A stretch of 64,000 nucleotides of DNA from Prinia subflava (GCF_021018805.1 NC_086283.1:60475803-60539802); one strand, 5' to 3'; shown: positions 1 through 13,005, counted from the first letter of the stretch. Numbers and translations are program-made. The notes: a model not told the origin generated them from the letters alone.

Positions 1-1366
1 CTTGAGCTACTGGTCTGCAGTCTAGTGGATGTGTCCACAAAGATACCAGGTGAAGTATCTAGCTAAAGTAGTTAAAAGACTTGTGAAAGGATGCAGGGGA
101 AAACTATTTCTATTTTCTACTATAGCTTCTAGAAATCCAGCCTTCCCTTCCTGGGCCCAGATATTTAGGCTGGGCTTGTGCTTTCACCCCAACTACTCTA
201 ATGTCCTTTGTAGAGAAATTTGATTGAAAATTACCTTAAGCCTTTGTCAGAATTCCAGTGCTTCTCTGTTTGGACTTGGACAGTGTAATCCTAGCTAAAA
301 AATGCAGAAAATATTTCAAAGTCCAACTTTAAAAAGACAGGCATTGCTTTATTTGTGCTTAATTAAAAATAATAATGAAATAATAGTAATTGTTTTCCAG
401 ACCCATGGTAATTAGCAATCCAACCTACAGATCCCATGGGAAAGAGCCTCAGTTTCTGCAACTAGTATGCTTGAATATTGACTTGCTCTAGACATTGCCA
501 AGGTTTTGAGTTCAGCAATTTCTTGGGAGGGGGTTTCCAACTTTGACTTCGTAGCAGTTTAACTGTCATGCTCCAAACCACAGAGTTTTACTACAGCCTC
601 CATTTCCCTTTGTTTTACCTGAACTTCTCATCTTGCTCTGCAAATCCTATGCCAGAATGATTCATTCCTGCAGGATTAGCTCTGATTTTTCATCTCCTCT
701 CTGCGTTGCCCAGACTAGTTCTGAGGAGAAAAAACTGACACGCCCCATTCAGAATGTGTAAGAAGTGAATGAAAGAAATTACCTTCAATGCCCAGCTATT
801 TGCACTGAACCAGCAAGAACCACCCCATCTCTCCACCACAGCCGAGCCCTCAGCATGGCACAGCATTGCTAACAGCACTGGGCTGGCAGCTCCAGCCAAG
901 GGGATGCACCAGTGCCTCCCTCCTTTGGGTTATTCCTCCTTGCTGCTGTGGTCCACACAGGGACCCCCAAAGAGGGTGTCCCGAGAACGACCTGTGAGGG
1001 CCCCCAGGAAGGAAAAGGGGCACCATGCACTGCCCATGGGGTGCACTGCCCCAGTTTTGCTCTCTGAGCATCGGGGGGGCTGCACTGAGCCCTGCCTTTA
1101 GGGTGGAGGTAGAGGCCCCCTCTTTCTGCTGAGTGCAGAAGTCAGTCCTGTACCTCCTGTGTTTAGCACCTTGTTCAGACCAGAGAGTCTTCTGCTTACT
1201 TACTGGAAGCAGATCTTAGCCTGTCCCTGCCCTCAGACCTTTTCTTATGTTCACATCTAAATAAACACTTCTTACAGGAAGAAACAGTATTTTTAAAAAT
1301 TATTTTCACATTTAATTTTCCACTTCTCTCTTGTTCTCTGTTTTTTAAAGTAATAAAGACACTCTC
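1..1366. other. Intergenic sequence, nothing recognised
   Basis: No ORF here resembles a known protein, and no recognisable splice-linked exon or repeat was found. The base composition is ordinary AT-rich intergenic DNA. It ends at a solo LTR. Confidence 0.6.
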
Positions 1367-1952
1367 TGTTGTGGTTTAACTCCTGCCAGCAAATGAGTCC
1401 CCTGCAGCTGCTCACTCACTCCCCCCGGTGGGATAGGGGGGAGAACTGGAAGAGCAAAACCAAGAAAACTGAGATAGAGACGGCTTAATAGGTAAAGCAA
1501 AAGCCACACACACGAGCAAAGCAAAACAAGGAATTCGTTCACCGTTTCCCACGGGCAGGCAGGTGTTCAGCCATCTCCAGGATGGCAGGGCCCCATTACG
1601 CCTCACGGTGGCCTGGGCAGACAAACAGCATCGCTCCGAACCTCCCCCCGCCTCCTCCTTCTTCCCCCAGCTTTTTGGGCGGCACATAACACCATATGCT
1701 GTGGGATATCCCTTGGGTCAGTTGGGATCAGATATCCAGGCTACGTCCCCTTCCAACTCCGTGTGCACCCCCAGCCCCCTCTCTGGTCCAGTGGGTGGGA
1801 AACAGCAAAGGATCGGGTTCTGTGTAAGCCCTGCTCAGCAGCAACAAAAACATCCCTGTGTTACCAACACTTATTTCAGCACAAATCCAAAACACAGCCC
1901 CATACTAGCCACCACTGAAAAAAATAACTCGATGCCAGCCAAAACCAGGCCA
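1367..1952 (-). mobile_element. Solo LTR, ERVK-type songbird endogenous retrovirus
   Basis: A block of about 586 bp begins on the plus strand with tgttgtggtttaac and ends with ccaaaaccaggcca. On the minus strand this reads TGGCCTGGTTTTGG...GGTTAAACCACAACA, with canonical TG...CA ends. The whole block resembles, from memory, an abundant songbird betaretrovirus-like (ERVK) LTR; the family name is unverified. CTCTC stands immediately before (1362-1366) and after (1953-1957) the block, a 5-bp target site duplication, or ACTCTC if the terminal A is counted with the duplication. No gag, pol or env lies next to it, so it is a solo LTR. The TATA and poly(A) positions look degraded. Confidence 0.8.
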
Positions 1953-3849
1953 CTCTCACATAGCAAATATTGCATTGTCTCACAGCGGAGTAAAGGGGAG
2001 GGAATCTCAAAGGTTTCAAAAATATGTCACTCTGCTTCCCTTTCCGAGCCCAAAACACGAGGTGATCGTGGAAGTGATCGTTAAATCACTTGTAAGATCT
2101 GTTTTCTGATCATGGTCCAGCACGGTCGGCAAATCTGTGATTTGCATATGAATACCCAAAATGCATAAGCAAAACTATCAGGGCGAGCTGAAAGAAAGAA
2201 AATCTGAGCACCTGGCATTTTGGGAAGTCCTTTGCTTCTGTTCTCAGACCACTTTCGTGTATCATTGACAGGACTTGAACTGATTTGACAGAAACTCCTG
2301 AAAATCATGTTTTTACCACAGAACAGAGAGAACTGAAAGTTTTTCTCCAACAAAACAGAAAGTTTTTTCTCCAACAAAAACGTAAAGCATGGCTATACCC
2401 CAAGTTAGATCAACTTGTTCAGGGCCATGACGAAGTAAAATTTTAAAAAGCCCGACAGGCAGAGATCCCACCATCTCTTTGGGAAACCTCTCCCATAGCA
2501 CAGGCTTCACAAGGGAAATAGGGACTGGTCACAGAACAATATCAGACTGTCCAAAATTAGAAAGAGATTTCTGAAACTTTTTGCTGTCCCCGGAAATACA
2601 TGCAGTGCACTGCCTATTTTTATTAGCAGTACAAAATTTAAAACCACTTCTTTCTCTCCAGATTACCTCGACCTACACACTTTGGTTGGAGGTCTTGCCT
2701 CAGGCAAACGCTGGGCAGATGCTTATCTAGTGTAAATCCCCACAGATCTGTTAACTTCAGCAGGATGCCAGCTATTCACTGCCTTTTCAGTCTTGTTTAA
2801 AAAAAAAAACAAACAAAGCAAAACCAACAACTTGAATTTGAGAAATAACCCGTTTTCTCATCTGGGGAGAGACATTTTTCTTACAGGCTCAAGCAAAACT
2901 CCAGCAGATTTCGGAAGGTACTTGTAAATAGGGCATTACTTGGTAATTACCATGGTGATTGCTAAAGGGTCGGAGAGAGGCAGTGAGAACAAAGGGGCCT
3001 AGGGGAAAAAACAGGGGCTCTTTGTAAAAGTATTCAGATTTTGTCTGCCAGTGCCAATAAGCTCGAACTATCCCCACTTTACACTTTGTTTTTTAAATGA
3101 AGACTATTTACATCCCTCAGGCATGGAATTACAGCGGGTAGCGCTGGGTCCTACCAATCGCCCGTCGGCATCAACTCCCGACAGCTGAATGCATCCGTGG
3201 CAGCCGTACTCACAGCTCACCCTACTGCCAGGCGTGGTTTAACATCCAGCGGTGCACTGTGCATTGCTCGGGCACACGCACACACACAACGCTGCAGCTT
3301 TTGTGCCTTTTAAAGTACAATTTTCCTTTCCTCGATCAGGGCTTGACACACACTCCCCAGCCTGGGCATCCACCTGGCTGCGTCCAAGGCCAGGAACGAG
3401 CACGGAGAGGCTACTCAGCTTTAACTGGGAGCTGTTTTCAAGCTGGGAGTTTTGCCTCCAGCCTCAGGGCCACGCCGTGGCTGTGCCTTTGTCTCTCCCT
3501 GCAATCCCTGCAGCAGGCTCTGACCGGATGTCTTTGCTCCCCAGCTCTGCCTCTGACCAGGCTTTGTCGCTAAGGACTTCCCCAGAAAACCCCGAAGAAG
3601 AGTCAGAAACTCGGCACACAAAAGGGCTGGGTGCCTGAATTTACCCACTGAAACAGCTTATTTTTGTTGCTCAAGTAGAGTCACGCAAAGCGTGCTAAAA
3701 GCTGCAGTTTCCAGGGAAGGGCAACAAGTGTTTTGTTTAATAATGCTCAGTATTAAATCACAGTGATTTTCCTAGGTCTAAAGAAAAAATAAGGAACAAA
3801 AAAGCACCTTTTTGTGGTCTGTGTAGACCAGTCCTAGAAAGCTGTGACA

Positions 3850-3853
<4 letters not shown>

Positions 3854-3884
<31 letters not shown>
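3854..3884. repeat. Poly-T tract (31 T)
   Basis: An uninterrupted run of 31 thymines. No retrogene or SINE body is evident beside it, so it is reported only as a homopolymer. Confidence 0.9.
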
Positions 3885-5095
3885 CTTGTACCAAAGTAAT
3901 GCTGAGAGTCTTTGATTCCAGACTAAGACCTAGAGGAGATGAAACTTAGGTGAATTTTCTTCTGTCTACCCGTACAAGATTCTCTCTGCAAAACAAACCT
4001 CCCAGCTAGTATTCCAGCAAAGGCTCTTCGTATTCGTCCAGCTCCACCCCCAACCCTTTGTATCCACATTCCTTACTTTTCCACGGTACTTCGCCTTCCC
4101 TTTCCCCTCCTTCATGTGTTTCCAGTCTTACCCCACTGCTCCCATCGACTCCTTGGCTTATACACTGTCTGTGCCACGAGCAAAGTGCTCTGCAAGGACC
4201 ACAGTGCAGAGCATGTCTTGGGACAGGGAATTGGTTAGTAAATTACAGGGGATCGCCATTGCAAATTGTTAGAGTTTTAAATGTCCATATTTGGGTGAAA
4301 CAACATGAAGAACACTGCCAACAAAGAACACCAAGAAACTTCTCTCACCTGCATTGGGAAATTTGCCTCTTAACTCTACAGTTTGGCCAAAATGACCTGT
4401 CCCCTCTCCATCCCATGCTTAAGTGTGAGTTAGAAAAAGCCAGTATCCAGGACAACGTGGTTCTGTCTGCAACAAGGAAAAAGGAAACAAATAACATTTC
4501 TTTCCACATAGCTTAATAAAGTAAAGCAGGATATTTGCAAATATATTTTGTTCACAATATGGCAATTAATTAAATAATTAATTCCCAGCTTCCACAGCAA
4601 GCAATTAATAATTCCATCTAAACTGTTGTATTTTATTATTTTCTATAAAACATCAGGTTTCACTAGTAGGTGCAAAGAGGGCTGAATTACTACTCTGGCA
4701 AATAGTAATTTGTCTTAAAAAAAATTGCCATCAGTCACACTTCCTGTCCACAAGCCTCAGGGTCTTTCTGACCCTGTGGGCCCTCAGCGGGAGCTTCTGT
4801 CAGATGCCAGTGAAACCTGTTGTGAGCCAGCAGAGCAGACCGGCCCCAGCAGGGCACCTGGGAGATACTGAGTAGGAGATGGTCACCCTGCCAGAGAGTC
4901 AGCCTCTCAAAACTGTTGAATGACTGCCCAAATAGGGCATTTGATAGGCAAAACAGAAAGAACATATTTCCATGCCAACAGTGTCTGACGGCTATTCAGA
5001 GATGCCCATCCTGAAGATTTTCATGAAGTGCTGAAATTCACCGGCTTCAGGGGAACAAGAGCCATGCAAACTTCCTAACACCTGCGCACCAAAGA

Positions 5096-5176
5096 AAACA
5101 AAACAAAACAACCCCCCCACGCACACACATACACAAAACACAAAAAACCCCACCCAAACAAAAAACCCAAAAAGAA
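5096..5176. repeat. A/C-rich simple repeat
   Basis: A stretch made almost wholly of A and C, with caaaa, acccc and cacacac units. It is low-complexity sequence with no coding content. Confidence 0.75.
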
Positions 5177-8100
5177 TATGAAGTAATTTTCAGCTTATAG
5201 AAGAGCTTGACTCTGCTTTGCATGTTTCCAGAAAATGCCAGCTCCTTCTTTTTGAAGCATCTGACAGATCTGCACTACTCTTGGTGGTGCAGAGGCAGGA
5301 ATGGGCAGCTTATTCTCTTGAAAACAAACTCTAAACTAAATTCTCCTTCGGCAGGAGAACAAATGAACGTGTCATGTCCCATCCAACTCAGGCTGCATCC
5401 ACACAGCTTCCACCAAGAAGATGCCTGCTCCTTGCTGCCCACATCACATGTGGTGTTTTCTGTCGCTTTGTTTTGTGGCACTATGTCTTGGCTAAATGAG
5501 GCTCTTGCTGCCAGTGTGCACAGCTAGCTTCCATGTTTAACTGTTTAGGGGTGCTGGCACAGAACTCAGTTTGCCTGACAAGCTGTGCTCCTCCTCAGGA
5601 AACCCAGTATGGAGTGTACCTCACTTGCTGCGAGAGTCACTCCTGGCCTGTGTCCAGCCCCATGCACGGTGTTCCCTGGAGCCTCTGCAGCAGGGCCTCA
5701 GCTGGGACCAGCACATAAGGCATTCCTGCCCCAGGACACCACTCACATCTTTCCTTTGCTGGGCTTCCCAAGCTTTCCAGCAGTCCCATGCTCACTTTTG
5801 TGGTGGCTCCTCTAGGCTGGAGCCTTGCCTCGTCCTGTGTCAGCCACTCCCTCTAGTTCAGCGCTGCCATCACCCCAGAGCACCAATCCTCCCATGCCGT
5901 ATGGCCAACTCTTTTGCCATTACGCTGCTCACACTGAATTCCTGAGTGGCACAGGGTCCTAAGGGAATGGTCAGATGTGGTGTTCTGCTCTGAGGGACTC
6001 TGCCCTGCCCACCTGCACCCGCCCCTGTTGCAGCTCACCTGCTGCAGGTCGTGTTTCCCTGCAAGAACCAGGGGAGCTGCTGGGCTGTCAGGCAAGCATG
6101 CTTGGTGCCCTGCCCAGGTAGAACCAAGCTGGATGGAGGCTAAACCTGCCCATGGCTGTTGCCCCAATTTCTGGCCTGAGACATGGCCTGTATTAAAGAC
6201 ACCATGATGTTTTGGCCTTTTCTACAGAAGAATGACCACACCAGCTAACTCAAATCTCCCACATTAACCTGGCTATATCCATGTGATTCTCTCAGCAAGC
6301 AATTCTTTCCCCCCGCAGCCCCGATTTCCCATAGAAAACTCAACAAAGGGATGAAGAGCTGCAGTAATTTGGAGAAACAGCACCAATACTAAACAAGCAG
6401 GCTACTGATGGAGGTTGCAACTTTGCCCCCACTAGACAACGCAAGTGAACAGCTGGTGAAAATAAGCAGTATCCTTGTAGTATGTTGCTTTCCAGCTTCT
6501 CTTCTGCCACATGGTCGCACTCCATGTTCAGCTGCACATCAGTTCTCTCTTAGAAGTTTCACCTTGACCCCATACCACAATCTAGCCACAAAGAGTTTCC
6601 AAAACCCATGCAATCACTTCCTGTTCTTGTCTCCCACTAACTCCAGTTAGGTGCAAAATATCTTAAGCTCATTCACTTTGGATACTTCTTCATGGAATGT
6701 GCTCTGAAAGTGCATGAATGATGTCATGCCATCACCTGTCTTATTCTAAAAGGCTCGGGCTAATGGACCACTCTCAGATCTTAATCGCAAGCTGCAGGTA
6801 GGGTTAAGCTCCTTGTCACAAGGTATCGTATGCCTGGCTGTGATGCTCTCCACACTTGTAACAGCAAGGTCCTGGCACCAAACACACAGCCAATAAAACC
6901 CCCAAACTTGCCATTCCATGACAGATACAGCTGAGCTTGGGGTGGTGGCTGTGCCATGGGTGTATGTTCTCACTTGATATGCATCCAGCCAGTCTGATCT
7001 GGGATTTTGATTTTGCCCTTAACTTGGAGCACAATAAATACAGCCCTGTTGTTCCTGAGACACAGAGGCAAAACTTTTCCTCACCTCAGAGAGGAGAGGA
7101 ATTCTGATGTAGAAACAGAACTATCAACGTGCTGCACATGAAGAGGCTCTTCACAAATTTAGTGTCCACTTCCCCTTGTTTGGTTGAAGTGGAAGAAGCT
7201 GGTCAGGTCATAGGATTAACAAGGAGCAGAGTGTCCCCATAGTCTACCGTTGAGGCATCTCAATGCTGTTGTTTTGTAACACGGCAACTATGTGGGAGTG
7301 AACTGGATTTTTTTCCATGGGTGGAAATTGCTCTTGGAGATCCAAGCAGATGGGATTTTGATTGGGGTCATTCTCTAGCAGCTATCAGTACTAACAAACA
7401 CCATTCTTGAGAGGCCAAGGTACAGTGCCCTTGTGCAGGGTACAACTCTGCAGTGCAGTGGTCTCACAATTAATGATCACTTTGCCCAGCTGAAGGCTGC
7501 AGACCTTAGTGTTGGTAGTATCTGAGCTGAGAAATTTAGACAGAAAAAATGGTAACTCTAAACTTTTTCCCAGAAACCAAAAGAAAGTTCAAGTGTATGG
7601 GTAATACAATGTAGATATCATACATTTTTTATTGTATTATGAACTCCATTATGAACAGGTTTAATCAATGCATGGTGTTTTCCATCTTACTTACTCTTAT
7701 TCTTCCTCCAGCACGATGGAATCAAAAGAGAAAACAATGTTTCACAAGCACGAACACCAACTGTTCTGCTCCAGCAACAGGCACCACTTGACTTACCAGT
7801 GGAGGAGATCTGCAGTCCAAGATCCATGGGTGAATGTGAGTTTCATGCTCTCCATAGTTCCCTCCCCGTGGGAACTGGTACTCAAAAGAGACATAAGTGC
7901 TTAAAATGGGACATACTCCTGCTCCCAAAGTAGAGACTTAAAAGTGTTTTTAAATAGGTTTATGATAATGTCAGATTGAGGATAGTCTCCAGAGCATCAT
8001 GTTATACAACTCCCACTTTCACTCACAAATACTGGCACCACAGTTGAAGCTGTGCTATGTGGAAAGGAGAAGGGACAAGAGCCAGCACATGCTGTTTGGG

Positions 8101-9019
8101 TATCCATTTCACTCTGCTTTGGGATCTGCCAAGCAAAGTGCTTACTTGGGAAAGGATTTTCGTCACCAGCAGGGGGGCAAAAGCAGCTGTTCAGCACACC
8201 ATCCCTCCTCAGAACACACCTCTTTCATTCCCCATCCTCTACAAGTGCAAAGCGAAGCACGATCTGACTTTGCCCTCTGGAGGCATAGAATTGGCATGGC
8301 ACAGAGAGACGCAGCCCCAGAGGTGACTGAACTACAGCACTGCCTTTTGGAACATCTGATAGGAAAATCCATTCCCCGCTGCAGCTTCCCATGAGCCAGA
8401 AGGCAGAGCATTACTGGTGAGGCAGCTTTATACTGAAGGAGATGCGTTTTGGTTCTTACAGGCTAATACTACCCTAGTCTGCTGTGCACTTCAAGAACGT
8501 GGGTATTGGTACAGGAGGTTGATTTTCCACTTTTGACACAAACTCTGCAGCATGTGATTTGAAATACTGCCCAGTGTCTGCATCCAGCTACTGGACACAC
8601 TACACACCCATGTGGGTCCACAGCAAGTGCTACTTCATGGTTTATTCTGCTAGCTCCATAGGACTTTTTGCTATCTCCCAGATTGCTGGGAAGCTACAGA
8701 GATAAGCAGGTGGCCAGTGACTCCTGGGTGCTTTATTTAGCTGGAAAGCAGGGCTGGGGTTTGTTTGCTGCATGGAAATGGAGCCTCTCTAACACACACA
8801 CACACAAATTTTTCTCCAAGCAGATAAACAGCTCAACAACTCTGTTGGACACCTCCAAGGGAGCCGTGTTTCACTAGGATAAACAGCTCTTACCTCCCCT
8901 TCCTCTCTTAAAAATCATTTGCCCAAGAGGGCTTTGGAAAAGCTTCCCCTGTAGACTCAGCAGTGCACTTGTGACTCAAGTTCTGGAAGAACTGGCAGGA
9001 GACACCAAGACATGGGTAG

Positions 9020-9310
9020 GATCAGGTGTACAGCCATGCACAGCACCTGCACACCTGTGTGCATCCACCTCTCTGCACACACATCTGTCTACATCTGTTT
9101 CTTGCTTGCATGCCCACATGCAAGCCTCGGGTCCAGCCACGTACCTGTGTGCTGGCATTTGTTGCTATGCACACTTGCCTGCCAGTGCACACCCACAGAC
9201 TCTCACTCATCCTCATCCCCACACCAGTGCCCTTGCACATCCATGTGCCCACTCATGCGCACCCTTCCACGCACACACATGCCTGTGCACACCTGCACAC
9301 ACTTTCCACC
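9020..9310. repeat. Degenerate CA-rich tract upstream of FOXE1
   Basis: About 290 bp rich in short cacac, tgcac and cctgc words without a strict period, as in a decayed CA-rich microsatellite or minisatellite. The composition removes stop codons from several frames on both strands, which accounts for the overlapping long ORFs here. Confidence 0.6.
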
Positions 9311-10277
9311 TCACCTCTAGGACGTCCTGCCATCTCCTTTGTATTCTGGCTTGCAAGGAACATCATGCCAGCAGGGGAAGAGGCTGTGCTGTCCCCAGGC
9401 CTGTGGGTATGTGTCACAGGGGTCGAAGTCCTGGGCAGGCATTCCTCACTGGCTGGCACACTCACCTGGGTCTGACCCTCAGCCCCAAGTAGCTGAGCAA
9501 ATATGAGGGAGCTGGCAGGTATGTCCCAGAAACAGCCTGTGGAGAGAGCCTGGCATCCTTCCTGGTTGGATCACGGACCTATGGGGTCCAGTGGCATAAG
9601 GATCAGGGACAAGCAGGTGAGCTCAGGGGTAAACCAGGGGCACAGGAGCCTAACTCTGTGGCAAATCGCTGCTGGGTACCAGCTACGAGGGCCCCAGCCT
9701 CAGTGCATTCTTCATAGCAGCTCTTCACGCAAATCGCCGAGCCTAAGCCCGTACTTACTATCACTCCCCACGCAGATCTGTCACCGGGTGGTTTTTTCCA
9801 GCCTAATTTGTTTCGACAGCTTGATTTCCGCAAAGATGCGTGGGGTTCCCTGGGCAACGCTGCCCGGGGTCGACTGTCCCGGGCGGACAGGCAGCATCCT
9901 CTCCGACAGCGGCGGCCGGTCATCGCTGCCACCTCTCCCCGCGGCCGCCGGCACAACCGGCCCCGAGCCCTACGGGGAGCCGCGTTAAGCGGCCGTGCCC
10001 GGACACCCGCACCGAGGTCCCGGAGACGTCCCCGCTCCGCTGGGTGTCCGTCGCTCCTCCGGAGCTGCGCGCTCCCGACGGCGGCGGGTCTGCGGCGCCC
10101 CGACGGCGCTGGGGACGGGGACCAGCGGAGAGGGCCGGGAGGGGGGTGCCGGGCAGGGCGCTGCCCCTACCCGCGGCGGCAGCGGCGGCAAGCCCGGCCC
10201 TGCCCGCGCCTCCCGGGCGGCGGGGCGTAGCAGGGGGAGTGCCGGCCGCCCGGGCGCGGAGCCGCCGGACACCGCCG

Positions 10278-10285
10278 CATAAAAG
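10278..10285 (+). promoter_or_regulatory. TATA-like box of FOXE1
   Basis: CATAAAAG lies in an otherwise very GC-rich background, 69 bp upstream of the FOXE1 start codon. A TATA element usually sits 25-30 bp before the transcription start, which would give a 5' UTR of roughly 40 bp. The position is suggestive, not proven. Confidence 0.45.
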
Positions 10286-10353
10286 CCGCGGTCGCTAAGC
10301 GCTCCGCTTCCTCGGCTCGGCTGGGTCCGGCGCGGAGCCGCTCCGACGGCCAG

Positions 10354-11229
10354 ATGACAGCCGAGAGCCGGCTGCCGCCGGGCCCCCCGCCGCCGCCCCC
10401 GCTGCTGAAGGCGGACGCGGTGCCGCCGGGAGAGGAGGCGGCAGCGGCGGCAGGGGCGCGGGGCGGACGGCGGCGCCGCAAGCGTCCGGCGGAGCGGGGC
10501 AAGCCGCCGTACAGCTACATCGCCCTCATCGCCATGGCCATCGGGCAAGCGCCCGAGCGGCGACTGACGCTTGGCGGCATCTACCGCTTCATCACCGAGC
10601 GCTTCCCTTTCTACCGCGACAGCCCCCGCAAGTGGCAGAACAGCATCCGCCACAACCTCACCCTCAATGACTGCTTTGTCAAGGTGCCACGGGAGCCCGG
10701 CCGCCCCGGCAAGGGCAACTACTGGACGCTGGACCCTCACGCCCGCGACATGTTCGAGAGCGGGTCCTTCCTCCGCCGCAGAAAACGTTTCAAGCGCAGC
10801 GACCTCTCCACCTACCCGGCCTTCCTCGCCGAGCGCCCCGTCGCTCCCTGCCGCCTCCTCCCGCTGCCCGCCCCGCCGCCCCCCGCCGACCTGCCCCAGG
10901 CACCCGCCGCCGCTTCCTGCGCCTTCGCCGCCGCCTTCCCCGCGCAGGGCTGCGCCTCCGCCGCCCTGCCCCACGCCTATGCCCCGCTGCCCACCGCTCC
11001 CGGGCCGTACGCGCCCGGAGGCCACGGGCCGCTGTACGCGCCGTCGGGGCGCATCGTGCTGCCCGCCTCTTCGCCCGGCAACTCTTCACCCTACGGCCGC
11101 CGCTCCCCCGCGCCCTACCCGCCGCTGTCGCACGCCTACGGCGCCGGAGGGCAGCTGAGTGCCGCCGAGCCCGCACCGCGGCACTGCGCCTATCCCGGAG
11201 GCCCCGACAGGTTCGTCCCGGCGCTCTGA
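10354..11229 (+). CDS. FOXE1: Forkhead box protein E1 (thyroid transcription factor 2)
   Basis: An intronless gene encoding 291 aa. A forkhead (winged-helix) DNA-binding domain spans about residues 48-148: it opens with [16 protein letters not shown] and contains the recognition helix [13 protein letters not shown] and the wing motif GKGNYW. Basic clusters before it (RRRRKRP) and at its end (RRRKRFKR) are likely nuclear localisation signals. The start MTAES and the C-terminal pattern AYPGGxDRFVxA match FOXE1 and not the close paralogue FOXE3. FOXE1 acts in the nucleus and is required for thyroid, palate and pharyngeal development. The protein is shorter than human FOXE1 (373 aa). The human poly-alanine tract after the forkhead is absent and is replaced by a proline/alanine-rich linker. 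The whole ORF is extremely GC-rich. HEMGN, its neighbour in human 9q22, follows on the opposite strand. Confidence 0.95.
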   Translation: MTAESRLPPGPPPPPPLLKADAVPPGEEAAAAAGARGGRRRRKRPAERGKPPYSYIALIAMAIGQAPERRLTLGGIYRFITERFPFYRDSPRKWQNSIRHNLTLNDCFVKVPREPGRPGKGNYWTLDPHARDMFESGSFLRRRKRFKRSDLSTYPAFLAERPVAPCRLLPLPAPPPPADLPQAPAAASCAFAAAFPAQGCASAALPHAYAPLPTAPGPYAPGGHGPLYAPSGRIVLPASSPGNSSPYGRRSPAPYPPLSHAYGAGGQLSAAEPAPRHCAYPGGPDRFVPAL

Positions 11230-11649
11230 CCCACCCTGGAGAGGCCCGACAGCGCGGACCGGAGCCCGAGAGACGGCCGTCTGCGGGGGTCGCCCGGCAC
11301 AGCTGCTCCTGGCGCTGCCCGGGAAGATGCTGAAGAACCGTGGGCTGCACCTATGCATTTTGCCATCTGCCCAGGCTTCCTGGCGAGGAGTGTCACAGTC
11401 AGCCTGGGGACCTGGGGTGTCCTGTGCAGCCTGTCCGCTCTCGGCAGAAAAATCCTAGGGACTCCCAAGTGCTTGGATGGGACAAGCAGTCTTTTCCTCT
11501 TCTACAGCCTTTCCTGGGGCAGGTGCTCAAAGCTTTCTGCCAGGCTTCCACCGCCCTGGCACACCCAAATGGACCCTTTCTAGTCTACCCAGGAAGATTT
11601 CACGTTTAAAAATCTCTCTGCTGTTGATGGTTTTTTTATTTTTTAGACC

Positions 11650-11655
11650 ATTAAA
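11650..11655 (+). terminator. Candidate poly(A) signal of FOXE1
   Basis: ATTAAA, a common variant of AATAAA, lies about 420 bp after the FOXE1 stop codon, downstream of the GC-rich block. It is the first plausible signal on this strand; cleavage there is an inference. Confidence 0.35.
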
Positions 11656-12684
11656 TGTCTGTTGATGAGGTAAAGGGGGGAGGCAAGAGGAAGCATTCCC
11701 TGGCCTCGTGCAGGCAAAGTGGTAAAAATAGAATGTGTGACAGTGACGTGTGTCACTGTAGTGTGGCATGTCCCTGATGGCTATTGCACTAGCCCTAGGG
11801 TTTACACCAGCAGTGTGGTCAAGGCTGGAGAAGGTTTGGATGCCAGGGCTGCAGAAAAATGCATCAAGTCACATTCTTCCAGGTGTTGTGCTCTGTGCTG
11901 CAGGGGTGGGAACAGCAGTGGGATTGGAAATACAAAGATTTCTACCACGAGCATGCCCACCCCCTGTAGGAGGGACACATGGAGGCTGTGGGACCTCTGC
12001 CTTTGGAGGTCTTTCCAGCTTGACTGGACAGAGCCTGATCTGCCTCTGAAGTTGTAGCCATCATTGAATTTGGACTTGTTTTGAGTGGAGACCTAATCCT
12101 GAGGTCTGCAGAGGTACTTACAGCCTAAATTACTTTGATCCCAAGATCAACCCAGCTCTGTCTGTAGCCTAGAGAAATTGGCATATATGGGAGAAAATTT
12201 TTGTTTCTGGAACACAAGAGGGAGGTTATGGTGCCTTTTCATCTGCAGTTGCTCCACTTTCAAGCTTTCCTGGGATTGAAAAGAGCCTAGAGAAAGATGG
12301 AGATAGAACAACTAATAGGAATGTCTGTGAGACAAAAGCTTGAAACTGCATCAATGGGGAAGCTCAAGCATACGCCTCCCAACAGATCTCACTGCCCTGG
12401 AAAGGGGTCTGGAGCTGTAATGGATACCCCGGGCTCTGCTTGGGGCTGTGGCTGTAGAGGGAGCTGACATATCCCTGCTCCCAGGTGTTCTTATACAGCT
12501 CTTTTTTCCCGCAGAGGTGGGGAATGTGTGTGTCCACAGGCCAGGAGGAGGTTGGTGAGAAGATCCTGGTGGGGCCTTGTATGGGGAGAAGGAGTGAGAA
12601 AGTGCAGCCAGAGCCTCAGCAAGAGCTTTGGAAAAACAGACAGGGTGCAAATACACCAGAGTCTTTCACACTAGGGAAGGGTAT

Positions 12685-13005
12685 AGATCATAGTATAACT
12701 TAGGTGGAAAAGATGTTGGGAATTTTCTGTTCTAATCTGTTGAATTTTTTATTGGGAATTTTCTGTTCAAATCAGGGTCAGCTATGACTCAGACCAGTAG
12801 GCTCAACCCTATGTAATTGAGTCTTTGTCACCTCCAAGAATGGAGACAGCACAGTCTCTTTGGGCAACCTGGGTGTCCTTGTGAGGGGGAGAAGTTTCTT
12901 CTTGTACCCTCCATTTAGCACTTCTCTAGTCTCATTTCTTGTTTACTGTCTCTTGTCCTGCTGCTGTGCTTTGCTGCAAAGAGCTTTTGATCCATGAAGA
13001 CACCT
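12685..13005 (-). mobile_element. CR1 LINE fragment (diverged)
   Basis: The plus strand resembles the reverse complement of a CR1 3' region: it has a degraded atcatagtataac start, then caacctatgtaattgag-like text, then cacagtctctttgggcaacctg. It is diverged and lacks an intact 3' octamer tail. A 20-bp segment, gggaattttctgtt, appears twice inside it. Confidence 0.55.

Larger units (their letters stand above)
1953..9819. other. Intergenic region upstream of FOXE1
   Basis: Nearly 8 kb without a supportable gene. The longest open frames are in a CA-rich stretch near 9 kb and look compositional. There is a short local duplication at 2334-2381, where an A-G-T-rich 20-mer is repeated with one extra T. 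Simple A/C, T and CA tracts are listed separately. Distal FOXE1 regulatory elements could lie here, but none can be recognised by eye. Confidence 0.5.
9820..11330. promoter_or_regulatory. CpG island covering FOXE1
   Basis: A sharp rise in GC content and CpG density begins about 530 bp before the FOXE1 start codon and continues to just past the stop. The sequence on either side is ordinary in composition. Such islands are typical of developmental transcription-factor genes and explain the long antisense ORFs in this interval. Confidence 0.85.

Noticed and set aside
8971..9492. 173-codon plus-strand ORF rich in His, Thr and Cys
   Set aside because: It coincides with the CA-rich tract, which is open in several frames at once on both strands.
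9985..11025. 346-codon ORF antisense to FOXE1
   Set aside because: It lies inside the CpG island and mirrors FOXE1 codons; its Gly/Arg/Ala-rich composition follows from GC content, and it resembles no family.
10790..11350. 186-codon Arg-rich antisense ORF over the FOXE1 3' half
   Set aside because: A shadow of a GC-rich gene in another frame, with no domain.
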